A stretch of 64,000 bases of DNA, from positions 62,001-126,000 of the forward strand of contig NZ_WHOD01000128.1 in the NCBI RefSeq assembly GCF_013141765.1. The letters are read 5' to 3'. Below the pieces are notes generated by a model. The model saw nothing but the letters and a program-made list of their open reading frames with translations. It had not been told where the DNA came from and made no database searches. Every line of letters starts with the position of its first letter. Position 1 is the stretch's first letter. Of the stretch, positions 43,223 to 52,564 are shown one piece after another. The DNA is from Paenibacillus foliorum (lineage in GTDB: Bacteria; Bacillota; Bacilli; Paenibacillales; NBRC-103111). Made by a program: the position numbers and the translations under genes.

Positions 43223-44740
43223 TTAAGGCTGTTTCTTAGGTGTTGCTGTCTCTTGCTGTGCATTTGAATTAGGTTGTTCATTCCGCTGTGTGTTTCCTGT
43301 TGAAGACTTATTTGTGGTTGAAGCAGGTGGTGCATTTTTACCATTCTGAGGATTGGCTGAGTTTGCACCTCCAGCTCCAGTATCGGCAGGCTTTTTGGGA
43401 ACTGTCTTCTGAGCCGGTACCGTTGCTGCAGGTTCTGGTTCTTTGGCAGGAGCTGCCTCACTTATATTCCCTTCCTTATCCAAATGGGCATTAATAGAAA
43501 TACGAGACATTTTATCGAATAGCTTCAACCCATCTTCTTCTGTCATACGAATGGGCTGAGCTCCTTTACTCAACATCGGAATCATTTGAAGGTCACAGGA
43601 TCTCTCCTTCGTGCAGGTAGCATTCAGAATCATCGATTCCCATGTCGCGGGTTCCGTATTGGTTGTAAAAATAAAGTTACCCAAGCTGTATGCGATCCAC
43701 TTGCCTTTGTATTGTTCAAAGCCCTGAAGCACATGTGGATGACTGGCGATAACCAGATCTGCTCCTTGATCGATATATTTATGGGCGAGATCCGTTTGCT
43801 CCTTGACCGGGCGATCTTTCCGCTCTACTCCCCAATGAGCAATTACAACGACCAGGTCAGCTTCCTCACGAGCTTTGGCAATCGCCTCTAATGGGAGTTT
43901 CGTCGTATACGTCTCTGCAAGACCAGGCTTCTGCTTACCAGCATACCAGCTTACTTCTGGAACAACTCGGCTAAAACCGAGGAAGGCGACTTTAATGCCG
44001 TTCTGCTCTATTATAACGTGCTTATACGCTTCCTCACTGTTTCGTCCTGTACCAACTCGTTTGATGCCAGCTTTATCTAATTCATCCAAGGTATCAAGAA
44101 GGGCGTCCTGTCCATAATCCATAATATGATTATTCGATGTATTGACAAGATCAAAACCTGCAGCTTTAAAAGCGGGCAGTGCCTCAGGTGATGAGCGGTA
44201 AACATATTCCTTGGATTGTGGAGTACCACGTGTCGATATTGGAGTTTCCAAATTAGCGACCGTGATATCGGCTTTATCCAGGTAGGCTTGGACGTACTGG
44301 TATGGGTAGTCCCAGCCATATTTCTTCAGGAGATCCTCAACCTTGCTTGCGAATATGACATCTCCTACAAAGGATAGTTTCACATTCGATTTAGCGGCAC
44401 TACTGCTTGACGAGCCAGTCACGGCACCCGAAACATTACCACCAGCTTGTGAGTCAGTTCCTCCACTTGTAGTTATCTGATTCGAACCATTATTATTGGG
44501 CTGGGTAGGGGCAGGCGTATTGGTGCCGACTTCGACTTCCTTCTCCGATTTTGAGCTGACAATAGGTGTCGGACTGCTTCCAGGTACAGGCTCCACTCCT
44601 CTTGCTTTCTCCTGACCTGACAGCGAGTACATTAAATAACTGAAAGAGCCTACTATCACCATACTTAACACACTGATCGTAATCCAAGTGTTTCTTTTAC
44701 TTTTAACAGGCTTGGGATGTTTTTTTGAACGGGATTCTAT
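43223..44740 (-). CDS. CapA-family metallophosphatase-like membrane protein, possible AUA start
   Basis: About 505 aa if started at the ATA at 44740. N-terminal cytoplasmic basic segment, one membrane helix (WITISVLSMVIVGSFSYLMY), a low-complexity linker, then the CapA/PgsA fold (about 115-410) with GDVIFASK, NLETPIS, NNHIMDYG, HWGVE and SHPHVLQG, and a low-complexity tail. The only strong site, AAAGGAG (44750-44756), lies nine bases before ATA, while the first standard start (GTG 44671) falls inside the helix with no site. An extended -10 promoter is at 44826-44831. Role in capsule or polyglutamate export is inferred. Confidence 0.82.
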   Translation of the reverse strand: MESRSKKHPKPVKSKRNTWITISVLSMVIVGSFSYLMYSLSGQEKARGVEPVPGSSPTPIVSSKSEKEVEVGTNTPAPTQPNNNGSNQITTSGGTDSQAGGNVSGAVTGSSSSSAAKSNVKLSFVGDVIFASKVEDLLKKYGWDYPYQYVQAYLDKADITVANLETPISTRGTPQSKEYVYRSSPEALPAFKAAGFDLVNTSNNHIMDYGQDALLDTLDELDKAGIKRVGTGRNSEEAYKHVIIEQNGIKVAFLGFSRVVPEVSWYAGKQKPGLAETYTTKLPLEAIAKAREEADLVVVIAHWGVERKDRPVKEQTDLAHKYIDQGADLVIASHPHVLQGFEQYKGKWIAYSLGNFIFTTNTEPATWESMILNATCTKERSCDLQMIPMLSKGAQPIRMTEEDGLKLFDKMSRISINAHLDKEGNISEAAPAKEPEPAATVPAQKTVPKKPADTGAGGANSANPQNGKNAPPASTTNKSSTGNTQRNEQPNSNAQQETATPKKQP

Positions 44741-44825
44741 GAGGACCTACTCCTTTAATCGATCATGTGCCATATATATTCCGCAGCACGGTTGATTCTT
44801 ATAATAATAAAGTATCCTATGGGTC

Positions 44826-44907
44826 ATTATACCAAAACTTACGTCTAAGGTCATGAATACATAGAATCAAAATAAGAGTTGTCAATACTTACAAGTTTTG
44901 ATATGAT
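44826..44907. promoter_or_regulatory. Divergent promoter region of capA-like gene and ABC-2 operon
   Basis: On the plus strand TTGTCA (44879-44884), 17-base spacer and TATGAT (44902-44907) drive the ABC operon. On the minus strand an extended -10 TGGTATAAT (complement of 44826-44834) serves the CapA-like gene. The rest of the 323-base gap holds a leader of about 150 nt with a CAA repeat and no other gene. Confidence 0.65.
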
Positions 44908-45027
44908 ACTCTTCGTCTCTCTTTAAAACTCTACGCAAATACCCTCTCAATCAGACTTCGGCATTTCTTACTTACATCTTTTATTCCGAACCTTTAGGCA
45001 AGTACTTGCTGCCGTTACCAGCGGGTA

Positions 45028-45042
45028 CAACAACAACAACAA
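45028..45042 (+). repeat. CAA trinucleotide repeat in the ABC operon leader
   Basis: Five CAA units just before AGGAGG and the ATG at 45064; CAA-rich leaders are unstructured and can favour ribosome loading. Confidence 0.7.
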
Positions 45043-45063
45043 CTTCATCCTCAGGAGGTGTTT

Positions 45064-45846
45064 ATGCTTTTTCTCGTTTTAATGAAAAAGACTTATGCCC
45101 GCAATTTGCAGTACCGGTCTTCGCATGCTATCAACACCGTGGCTAGCGCGATATTCGGGCTTATTTATGTGTCTATTTGGAAAGGCATCGGTGATCCAGG
45201 CCAAGCAGGAGCTGCTGGCTACACTTTGCAAAATGTTATCCATTATGTTGCCTTCAATCAAGTATGCCTGTGGATCACTCTATTCATAACCAATGGCTTA
45301 GGAATTGACCGTTCTGTAAGGACGGGACAAATTTCACTAGATTTGATGCGGCCCGTTCATCTATTTTATCATCTGATGTGCAAGGAATGGGGGCAGGTGG
45401 GATATCAGCTGCTTTATAAATCGCTGCCCATTTATTTGCTGTATATTTGGATGTTGAATCTACCTGTTCCACATAGTGCAACAACCTGGCTCTGGACCGT
45501 AATAGCTCTCCTATTAGCAGCCTACATGAACATTTGTGTTAACTACTTAATTGGAGTTACCTCGCTCTGGACCACTGAATCCAATTGGTTGTTCTGGGTG
45601 CACTATTCTCTCTCCACTGTCTTATCTGGCTTTCTAATACCTTTGGAATGGTTGCCGGATTGGCTGCAGCGTATAAGTCATCTTTCCTTCTATCCCTATC
45701 TGCAGTATGTGCCAACTAAGCTGTATCTCGAAATGGAATCGGCTTCTCTCCTGATTGGCTCGGCTATATGGAGTTTTGGTCTCACACTTCTGTGCCTCGT
45801 TGTAACTGCATGGGTACGTCGTAAGGTGGAGGTGCAAGGCGGATGA
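45064..45846 (+). CDS. ABC-2 transporter permease, first subunit
   Basis: 260 aa, six hydrophobic helices. It belongs to the ABC-2 permease group of PF06182 (DUF990 type), which occurs as pairs next to a single ATPase. AGGAGG five bases before ATG 45064; the GTG at 45058 lies in the site. Its stop overlaps the next start by four bases, so translation is coupled. Substrate unknown. Confidence 0.9.
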   Translation: MLFLVLMKKTYARNLQYRSSHAINTVASAIFGLIYVSIWKGIGDPGQAGAAGYTLQNVIHYVAFNQVCLWITLFITNGLGIDRSVRTGQISLDLMRPVHLFYHLMCKEWGQVGYQLLYKSLPIYLLYIWMLNLPVPHSATTWLWTVIALLLAAYMNICVNYLIGVTSLWTTESNWLFWVHYSLSTVLSGFLIPLEWLPDWLQRISHLSFYPYLQYVPTKLYLEMESASLLIGSAIWSFGLTLLCLVVTAWVRRKVEVQGG

Positions 45847-46634
45847 ATTCATTGCGCATGTACGGTCTGCTGATTCGTGCCAGCATTCGCAGCAGAATGC
45901 AGTACAAGTGGAACTTTTGGTTCTCCACCCTGCTTGCAGCGATTATCAATGCCATGCAATTTTTGCTGATCTCCCTTATTTTGTGGAAGTTCGGCAGTTT
46001 AAAGGGCTGGTCACTTTATGAAATCGGTTACTTGTATGCAACCATTATGCTGTCCAAAGCTATATACCGATCAACAGCCAACGACGTCCATCATCTTGAA
46101 AAATATTTAGTATCAGGCGATTTGGACCAGCTGCTCATTCGTCCCATCCCGCTTCTATTAGCACTCATGTCTCAGAACTTCCGCATTATGGCAGGTGAAT
46201 TCATACAAGGTCTAATCATATTGATTCTTTGTTTGAAAAGCTTAATGCAGGCTGGGCAAATCGACTGGTGGGCCCTTCCTCAAACGGCAGCGATTATTGC
46301 TACAGGAGCTGTCATCTTATTCGCCATTGGACTTGGAACAGCTACAGTTGGTTTTTGGATTACAAGAGTCAGCGATTTACAAAATGTCACGGAAGATGCC
46401 TCTCATACTGCGGTCCAGTACCCAATGGATTTATATCCAATGTGGCTGCGTGGGATTTTACTAACAATCATCCCTGTCGGCATGGCTAATTATATACCAG
46501 CCTTGTATGTACTCAGACACGACTTTGGGCCTTGGCTGCTGCCTGCAACCTCTGCGTTTGCCTTATTATTCCTATGGGCCATGCTGCGATTTTGGAAGCT
46601 TGGCATAAGCCGCTATCAGAGCACAGGAAGCTAA
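45843..46634 (+). CDS. ABC-2 transporter permease, second subunit
   Basis: 263 aa, six helices, homologous in layout to the first permease; KYLVSGDLDQLLIRPIPLL is the conserved block of the family. ATGA overlap with the upstream gene and 33 bases before the ATPase gene. Confidence 0.9.
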   Translation: MNSLRMYGLLIRASIRSRMQYKWNFWFSTLLAAIINAMQFLLISLILWKFGSLKGWSLYEIGYLYATIMLSKAIYRSTANDVHHLEKYLVSGDLDQLLIRPIPLLLALMSQNFRIMAGEFIQGLIILILCLKSLMQAGQIDWWALPQTAAIIATGAVILFAIGLGTATVGFWITRVSDLQNVTEDASHTAVQYPMDLYPMWLRGILLTIIPVGMANYIPALYVLRHDFGPWLLPATSAFALLFLWAMLRFWKLGISRYQSTGS

Positions 46635-46667
46635 GCTCGACCTACACTCATGATAAGGAGCTATCCT

Positions 46668-47636
46668 ATGATACAAGTGAACCATTTAACGAAATCTTTT
46701 CGCATACCGATTACTGGAAAAAACCGTTGGCAGCGAATCAAGTCTTACGTCAGCGGCGCACATCAAGAAAAAACAGCTGTACAGGACATCAGCTTCACCG
46801 TAAACAAAGGGGAATTCGTAGGCTATATCGGACCTAACGGCGCTGGTAAATCAACAACGATCAAAATGCTAACAGGTATCCTGCATCCTTCGGCAGGTGA
46901 AGTTCTGATCGACGGTAGCAGCCCTCACAAAAACAGGCGTCAAGTCGTGCGTAAGCTTGGTGTTGTCTTCGGCCAACGCTGTCAGCTCTGGTGGGATTTG
47001 CCTGTTCGGGATTCTTACGATATTCTTGCTGAAATGTATCGAATCGAAAGATCTCAGAAGGAACGTACCCTTGCCGAGCTGGGTGAGCTTCTACAGCTGG
47101 GTGAATTTATGGATACGCCAGTTCGTAAGCTATCCCTTGGCCAACGAATGCGCGCTGATCTAGCTGCTTCGCTGCTGCATAATCCCGATATTCTATTTCT
47201 AGACGAACCGACCATAGGTCTTGATATTGTAGCTAAAAAAACAATTAGAGGTCTGTTAAAATCATTAAATCGAGAGCTAGGTAAAACGATCTTGCTAACC
47301 ACACATGATATGGATGATATCGAGCAGCTATGCGAACGCGTGATGGTCATTAATCATGGACAATTAGCTTATGACGGAACCATAGATGGGTTAAGGGAAA
47401 GGATTGGTCTGCCAACACTCATTAAGGTCAGCTATACCGGACCCGTTTCTGTTCCAGCCGAGTGGAGCGGTGATTTCCTAATTACCGAGCATCTTGGAAA
47501 TGATTTGATCATTCAATGCAACCGCCGTTCCATTCAAGCAATGGAGATTCTTCGCCAAATGGAACAGTGGGGAACCATTGCCGATGTTCATATGGAGGAG
47601 CCTAATTTCGAAGAAGTAATCCATAGGATTTATTAA
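46668..47636 (+). CDS. ABC-2 type ATPase
   Basis: 322 aa. Walker A GPNGAGKSTT, signature LSLGQRMRADLAAS, Walker B ILFLDEPTIGLD, switch histidine TTHD; a C-terminal extension of about 80 aa as in NatA-like subunits. AAGGAG precedes ATG 46668. It closes the three-gene operon, which ends at the terminator at 47676. The W-rich FGQRCQLWWDLP stretch is typical of this ATPase subgroup. Confidence 0.92.
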   Translation: MIQVNHLTKSFRIPITGKNRWQRIKSYVSGAHQEKTAVQDISFTVNKGEFVGYIGPNGAGKSTTIKMLTGILHPSAGEVLIDGSSPHKNRRQVVRKLGVVFGQRCQLWWDLPVRDSYDILAEMYRIERSQKERTLAELGELLQLGEFMDTPVRKLSLGQRMRADLAASLLHNPDILFLDEPTIGLDIVAKKTIRGLLKSLNRELGKTILLTTHDMDDIEQLCERVMVINHGQLAYDGTIDGLRERIGLPTLIKVSYTGPVSVPAEWSGDFLITEHLGNDLIIQCNRRSIQAMEILRQMEQWGTIADVHMEEPNFEEVIHRIY

Positions 47637-47675
47637 GTAAACACAAAAAACGAGAAGAAACCCTGATATAAAGAA

Positions 47676-47706
47676 AGAGGCACCGAAAATTAGGTGTCTC
47701 TTTTCT
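47676..47706 (+). terminator. Intrinsic terminator of the ABC-2 operon
   Basis: 9-bp stem AGAGGCACC with GGTGTCTCT, followed by TTTTC. Confidence 0.8.
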
Positions 47707-47756
47707 ATTGCAAACCTTATAATGGTAATACTAAGTATCAAACAGGGGGCATTACG

Positions 47757-48554
47757 ATGAGTAAAATTGCAATCATTTCAGATATTCATGGGAATCTCAC
47801 TGCTCTTGAGGCTGTATGCAAGGACATAAGCAAACGGCGAATTAAACGAGTCATCTGCCTCGGTGATCTTGTGGGCAAAGGACCTCAGCCCGCTGAATCG
47901 GTGGACCGTATACGTGAGCTCTGTGAGGTTACACTTCAGGGAAATTGGGATCACAGTGTTAACCAACCTCACAATAAGGAAGGCATCCTCTGGCAGCAAT
48001 CGCAATTAGGAGCTGAGCGACTTGACTATTTGAAGCAGCTGCCTTTTTCCGTGGATCTCCACCTTAGCGGTAGATGGATCCGTTTGTTCCACGCTTCTTC
48101 CAAAGATGTTTATCATCGTGTCACACGCAAAGCTTCCCGTAAAGAAAAGCTATCCTTGTTTGAGCATACCGCGATGACCAGTTTTCCGGAAGCGAGTATT
48201 ATTGAAGCAGAAGCAGCAAATACTGCCAGTGCAGTAAAATCACCATCACTTACACCGGATGTCGTTGGTTATGGTGATCTTCATATTCCTTTTATGCAAA
48301 CTATAAAAAATAAAAACAAAGAAGGCCTTCTCCTATTTAATACAGGTAGTGTTGGGGCATCTTACGAGGGTATCCCCCAAGCCTGCTATGCGATTATCGA
48401 GGGCAAACCCGATGCCTCAGTAGGTGAACCATTCAGCATTCAAACCGTGCGAGTCCCCTACGATGTGGAGAAAGCTATAGCCATCGCAGAACAGCTGCAG
48501 ATGCCTGGAATCGATCGCTTTCGATATGAAATGAGGACAGGCTTGGAGCAATAA
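47757..48554 (+). CDS. Calcineurin-like metallophosphoesterase, YfcE/ApaH type
   Basis: 265 aa. IISDIHGNLTAL, VICLGDLVGKGP, LQGNWD and GYGDLHIPF are the di-metal ligand blocks (D-x-H, GD, GN-D, GH) and NTGSVGASYEG the C-terminal strand. The GH-type block here reads GDLH. CAGGGGG precedes the ATG at 47757; a longer reading has no site. Substrate unknown. Confidence 0.88.
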   Translation: MSKIAIISDIHGNLTALEAVCKDISKRRIKRVICLGDLVGKGPQPAESVDRIRELCEVTLQGNWDHSVNQPHNKEGILWQQSQLGAERLDYLKQLPFSVDLHLSGRWIRLFHASSKDVYHRVTRKASRKEKLSLFEHTAMTSFPEASIIEAEAANTASAVKSPSLTPDVVGYGDLHIPFMQTIKNKNKEGLLLFNTGSVGASYEGIPQACYAIIEGKPDASVGEPFSIQTVRVPYDVEKAIAIAEQLQMPGIDRFRYEMRTGLEQ

Positions 48555-48625
48555 CATGCATGATTTCCATATCTTTGCTCAAAAATAGATGTATGTTTTC
48601 ACAACTAGAAAGAGGCGATTTTCTT

Positions 48626-49843
48626 TTGCTTAACTGGAGAGTTAATTTATTTGTTCTATGGGTCGGAGCGTTTCTTGTCATGGCCGGTATGACTATGATT
48701 GTTCCATTCCTCCCCTTATACCTTCAAGAGCTGGGTATGCATGACCCCCATGAGATAGCTACGTGGGCAGGGATTATTTTTGCAGGCAATTTTGTAACAT
48801 CGTTTATCTTTCAACCGATCTGGGGCGGCTTAGCAGACCGTTACGGGAGAAAAGTCATGCTGCTTCGTTCCGGATTCGGTATGGCCATAGTCATGACATT
48901 AATGGGCTTTGCAACTGGGGCATGGCAGCTGTTTATTTTGAGGATGTTAAACGGAACGATATCAGGCTTTCTACCTGCGGCAATTGCCTTAGTTTCTACA
49001 AATACTCCTAAAGATAAGACCGGATTCGCTATGGGCACCTTACAGTCTGGTACTATGGCAGGAGCGATCCTGGGTCCCTTTCTCGGCGGTCTAATGGCAG
49101 AGTGGATTGGTTACCGATACATCTTTTACATTACTGGAGCTCTATTGTTTGCAGCTTCCTTACTGGTAATGTTCATGGTTAAGGAAACCTTTGATTCAGC
49201 AGCGGCTGCCAAAAAACCTAAGCAATCAACCGTTGAAGCGTTTAATGTACTAAGACATATCACACAGCTTCCATCGTTATATACCGTCACATTCGTTATC
49301 CAGTTTTCTCTGATGAGCACGATGCCGTTAATTCCTTTATTTGTGCAGCAGCTGCATGGATCGGGAGAATATCTCGCATTTTATGCGGGTCTGGTTGGGT
49401 CTGTTACCGGTTTTTCCAATATGATCGCTTCACCATTATTAGGAAAGCTTTCGGACCGCATCGGACCGGAGAAAATACTGGGAGTATGCTTAATCGGAGC
49501 TGCTGTAACTTCAATTCCGCAAGCGTTCGTCCATACGGTGTGGCAGCTCTTGGCAGCACGTTTTTTTCTTGGTATGTTCTTGGGTGGATTATTGCCGACC
49601 GTCAATTCTTTGATACGCAAATATACACCAAACGGAATGGAAAGCCGCTCTTACAGCTTTAATACCAGCTTTTTAAGTTTAGGCAATATGATCGGACCTA
49701 TCGTGGGAGGCGCTATTTCGGGGATTTTAACTATCCAGCAACTCTTCCTTATTGCCTCCGCGCTGTTGTTTGCAAATTCATTCTGGGTCTATTATACTCT
49801 AGTACTAAAAAACAAATCTGCTTCTGTAGGTAAGGTAAATTGA
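48626..49843 (+). CDS. MFS multidrug transporter
   Basis: 405 aa, 12 helices; PFLPLYLQELGM and GGLADRYGRKVMLLRS are the drug:H+ antiporter loop A signature, and GAILGPFLGG is motif C of efflux MFS members. The TTG at 48626 is used with AAGAGG about 10 bases upstream; the upstream ATG lacks a site. Likely exporter of drugs or metabolites. Confidence 0.88.
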   Translation: MLNWRVNLFVLWVGAFLVMAGMTMIVPFLPLYLQELGMHDPHEIATWAGIIFAGNFVTSFIFQPIWGGLADRYGRKVMLLRSGFGMAIVMTLMGFATGAWQLFILRMLNGTISGFLPAAIALVSTNTPKDKTGFAMGTLQSGTMAGAILGPFLGGLMAEWIGYRYIFYITGALLFAASLLVMFMVKETFDSAAAAKKPKQSTVEAFNVLRHITQLPSLYTVTFVIQFSLMSTMPLIPLFVQQLHGSGEYLAFYAGLVGSVTGFSNMIASPLLGKLSDRIGPEKILGVCLIGAAVTSIPQAFVHTVWQLLAARFFLGMFLGGLLPTVNSLIRKYTPNGMESRSYSFNTSFLSLGNMIGPIVGGAISGILTIQQLFLIASALLFANSFWVYYTLVLKNKSASVGKVN

Positions 49844-50025
49844 ATGGGATGAATGAAAATCAAGATCAACTAATAAATTCAGATCAGAAATTCAAATAAA
49901 GTTTTGTCAATTTCCTTACATTCATGTATAATTATTTAAAACTGAGTTGTGGTATTTTTTTCCATTATTTGAATCAAAAAGTAAAACAATTAAAATTTTT
50001 GGAGGTGCTTTTTCTGAGGATCAGC

Positions 50026-50202
50026 GTGAAAAAGATATTGTTTATTATAGTTTGCGCCGAATTGATGATCTTCTATTGGGCTTATCTCGAGGTTCAGAAA
50101 ACAGATAATATTGTTTATCTAAAGGATGATACGCCTCTTCAAGAAGCACCTCCTTCTCCATCCAACGAAACGGCTACATCTACTGTGAAAAAAGCTTCCT
50201 AA
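50026..50202 (+). CDS. Small single-pass membrane protein
   Basis: 58 aa from the GTG at 50026 (GAGGA five bases upstream). A stronger GGAGG at 50001-50005 would fit a CTG start at 50014 instead, giving 62 aa, so the start is uncertain. One membrane helix (ILFIIVCAELMIFYWAYL) and a proline/threonine-rich outer tail. Family not recognised. Closed by a strong terminator. Confidence 0.6.
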   Translation: MKKILFIIVCAELMIFYWAYLEVQKTDNIVYLKDDTPLQEAPPSPSNETATSTVKKAS

Positions 50203-50212
50203 TAGACATAAA

Positions 50213-50255
50213 AAAACACCGCAAGCTTTTATATTTAAGCTGTTGCGGTGTTTTT
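50213..50255. terminator. Bidirectional intrinsic terminator
   Basis: Stem AAAAACACCGCAA with TTGCGGTGTTTTT, with inner GCTT/AAGC, between converging genes. Confidence 0.9.
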
Positions 50256-50268
50256 ACGTCTATTTATA

Positions 50269-50904
50269 CTAGCGGACTCTCGCGATCGCTAATCCGTCAT
50301 AAGCTGGCAAAATAACACCTTCCAAGCGCGGATCGCCAGTAATCCCTTCATTAAATAGACGCATTTTGGTTACAGCATTGCCTTTCTCTTTGGGATCCAT
50401 GCTGCGGCCATGCATCAACGTGTTATCGCCTATAATGATAGCACCTGGATTAGCAAGCTTGATCGCCCACTCCAAGTAATTAGGGTAATTACCTTTATCT
50501 GCATCAATAAAAAAGATATCAAACCGCTGTCCCTCTGACTCCAGCTGTTCCAGACTATTCAAGGCTTCCCCTACCCGGTATTCTACCAATTCACCTAGTC
50601 CTGCTTCGCGAAGATTCTGCTGCGCCGCATCCGCATATTCCTGCTTTAGCTCCAACGAAATCAGCTTACCTCCTTCACTTAATCCGCGTGCTAAGCAAAT
50701 CCCACTATAGCCACCCAATGCACCTATTTCCAAAATGTTCTTCGCCCCGTTCATTTTCACCAGAAGCGTTAGCAGCTTACCATAACCAGGCGCAATAGAA
50801 ATTTCCGGCATCCCTTTATCGCGGATACTCTCCTTTACGCTAACCAATTGTGCATCTTGTTCTAACAATGATTCCACATATTGCTCTGCTGTTAACTTTT
50901 CCAT
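50269..50904 (-). CDS. O-methyltransferase, class I SAM
   Basis: 211 aa of the catechol/caffeoyl-CoA methyltransferase family. ILEIGALGGYSGICLARGL binds SAM, FDIFFIDADKGNY carries the metal aspartates, and GAIIIGDNTL follows. ATG at 50904 (MEKLTAEQ) behind GGGAGG; B. subtilis YrrM is a close type, possibly acting on tRNA. Monocistronic. Confidence 0.9.
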   Translation of the reverse strand: MEKLTAEQYVESLLEQDAQLVSVKESIRDKGMPEISIAPGYGKLLTLLVKMNGAKNILEIGALGGYSGICLARGLSEGGKLISLELKQEYADAAQQNLREAGLGELVEYRVGEALNSLEQLESEGQRFDIFFIDADKGNYPNYLEWAIKLANPGAIIIGDNTLMHGRSMDPKEKGNAVTKMRLFNEGITGDPRLEGVILPAYDGLAIARVR

Positions 50905-51101
50905 TCCTCTGTATCCTCCCAATCATTTGTATAAACGCATAGTTTATCCTATAATATCAGAATGAACCAGAGATTCGATGGTTCATTGATATTTCAAGGA
51001 AAGTTTTCCGCTAAAACACGGATGGATCTTCTCCGAACTGTTTCTGCCAATACCTTTACTTACTAAACTATTGTATGTTTTATCCAAGGAGACTTCAACA
51101 A

Positions 51102-51191
51102 GTGAATGAATATGAGCTGTATGCATATTTGAATTGCATACAGCCTGCAGTGGTTTACGCCATTAGCTATAGATACGGAGTGAGAAACTAG
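51102..51191 (+). CDS. 29-aa leader ORF upstream of the methyltransferase
   Basis: GTG at 51102 behind AAGGAG (about 10 bases), stop TAG at 51189-51191, one base before the next ATG. The peptide (VNEYELYAYLNCIQPAVVY...) is tyrosine-rich. A perfect 10-bp hairpin, GCTGTATGCA (51116-51125) with TGCATACAGC (51135-51144), lies inside it. The downstream gene's own site GGAGTGA is inside this ORF, so the ORF may couple or attenuate translation. Confidence 0.5.
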   Translation: MNEYELYAYLNCIQPAVVYAISYRYGVRN

Positions 51192-51192
51192 A

Positions 51193-52347
51193 ATGTCGGA
51201 AATTACTTTGATTGCAACCTGTGCTATGGGCCTTGAAGCCGTAGTAGCTCGGGAGATTCGTGACTTGGGGTATGACAAAGTCACTGTGGAAAACGGTCGT
51301 GTCACGTTCATCGGGGATGAGCTTGCCATCTGCCGCGCTAATCTGTGGCTGCGTACCGCCGATCGGATATTAATCAAGATGGGGCAGTTTAAAGCTCTAA
51401 CCTTCGATGAGCTGTTCGAAGGGACCAAGGCACTGCCTTGGTCCGACTGGATTCCAGAGGATGGTGAGTTCCCGGCAGAAGGCCGCTCCCACAAATCCCA
51501 GTTATCCAGCGTACCTGCTTGTCAAGGTATCGTTAAGAAAGCTGTTGTGGAGCACATGAAGCTGCGTTATCACAGAGACTGGTTTGAGGAGACCGGCGAC
51601 CGGTATGTTATGGAAGTGTCACTGCTCAATGACATAGCCACCTTGACGCTGGACACAACGGGCGCCAGCCTGCACAAGCGGGGCTACCGTAAGCTCGTTA
51701 CGGAAGCTCCGCTGAAGGAAACTATGGCAGCAGCATTGGTGCTGCTCAGCCGTTGGCGGGTGGAACGCCCGCTCTACGACCCGTTCTGCGGGTCGGGAAC
51801 GATCCCGATCGAGGCAGCGATGATCGGGTGGAACATAGCGCCGGGCTTGCGGCGTACCTTCGCCGCCGAGGCGTGGCAGGCCGTGCCGTTGTCCCTCTGG
51901 GACGAGGCACGGGAGGAGGCTTACGATCTCGTGCGGGATGATGTGCCACTCGAGATCGTAGGCTCTGACATCGATAGCGAAGCCATCGATGTGGCTTTGG
52001 CCGCCGCCAAGGCGGCCGGGCTGACGAACCAGTTCAGCCTGCAGGTGCTGCCCGTGGCCAAGGCAAGGCCGCTCGGCGATTACGGCTGCGTGATTACCAA
52101 CCCGCCGTACGGCGAAAGGCTTGGGGATCTCGACGAAGTCGAGAAAGTGCTGCGACAGTTGGGCGGAGTTACATCCAAACTCCCAACCTGGTCGACATTT
52201 ATCCTGAACCCTAACAATCGGGTAGAGCATTATATGGGCCGCCCAGCTGACAAAAAGCGCAAGCTGTTTAATGGTCGGATTGAGTGTCAATTTTTACAAT
52301 ACTTAGGCCCATTGCCTCCCCGCCGTCCACGTCAAACCGAGGAGTAA
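51193..52347 (+). CDS. ypsC: THUMP-domain rRNA methyltransferase, YpsC/RlmL-like
   Basis: 384 aa. N-terminal ferredoxin-like and THUMP region (1-160) for RNA binding; methyltransferase domain from about 185 with DPFCGSGTIPIEAAM, GSDIDSEAI and the catalytic NPPYGERL, an N2-guanine methyltransferase motif. The homologue B. subtilis YpsC is assigned to 23S rRNA. The region 51720-52140 is far more GC-rich than its surroundings. GGAGTGA precedes the ATG. Confidence 0.93.
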   Translation: MSEITLIATCAMGLEAVVAREIRDLGYDKVTVENGRVTFIGDELAICRANLWLRTADRILIKMGQFKALTFDELFEGTKALPWSDWIPEDGEFPAEGRSHKSQLSSVPACQGIVKKAVVEHMKLRYHRDWFEETGDRYVMEVSLLNDIATLTLDTTGASLHKRGYRKLVTEAPLKETMAAALVLLSRWRVERPLYDPFCGSGTIPIEAAMIGWNIAPGLRRTFAAEAWQAVPLSLWDEAREEAYDLVRDDVPLEIVGSDIDSEAIDVALAAAKAAGLTNQFSLQVLPVAKARPLGDYGCVITNPPYGERLGDLDEVEKVLRQLGGVTSKLPTWSTFILNPNNRVEHYMGRPADKKRKLFNGRIECQFLQYLGPLPPRRPRQTEE

Positions 52348-52471
52348 TTATCTAATAAAAGCTTCTATTCGAAGCCCTTTCGATGAAGATACTTTCACGT
52401 AGTAGTGGTAGCTTTTCTTGCAATATCAGAAGGGTTCAGCTCCGCTGATAACTTATAAATTCTAATATTAT

Positions 52472-52526
52472 AAAAAAGACTGATTCTCATGCCTACACTA
52501 ATCGGGCAGAGGCGATCAGTCTTTCT
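52472..52526 (-). terminator. Terminator of the SDR gene, possibly bidirectional
   Basis: Stem AAAGACTGA (52475-52483) with TCAGTCTTT (52516-52524), six T residues on the minus strand. Confidence 0.75.
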
Positions 52527-52564
52527 TATATTTGCAGAAGCTCAAAACAGGCTGGTTTAAAAGC

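Noticed and set aside
44493..44687. 64-codon ORF overlapping the CapA-like gene in another frame
   Set aside because: No ribosome site and low-complexity content; shadow of the CapA linker.
51619..52290. 223-codon ORF antisense to the ypsC-like gene
   Set aside because: Shadow frame created by the GC-rich patch; no ribosome site and the sense frame has full methyltransferase motifs.
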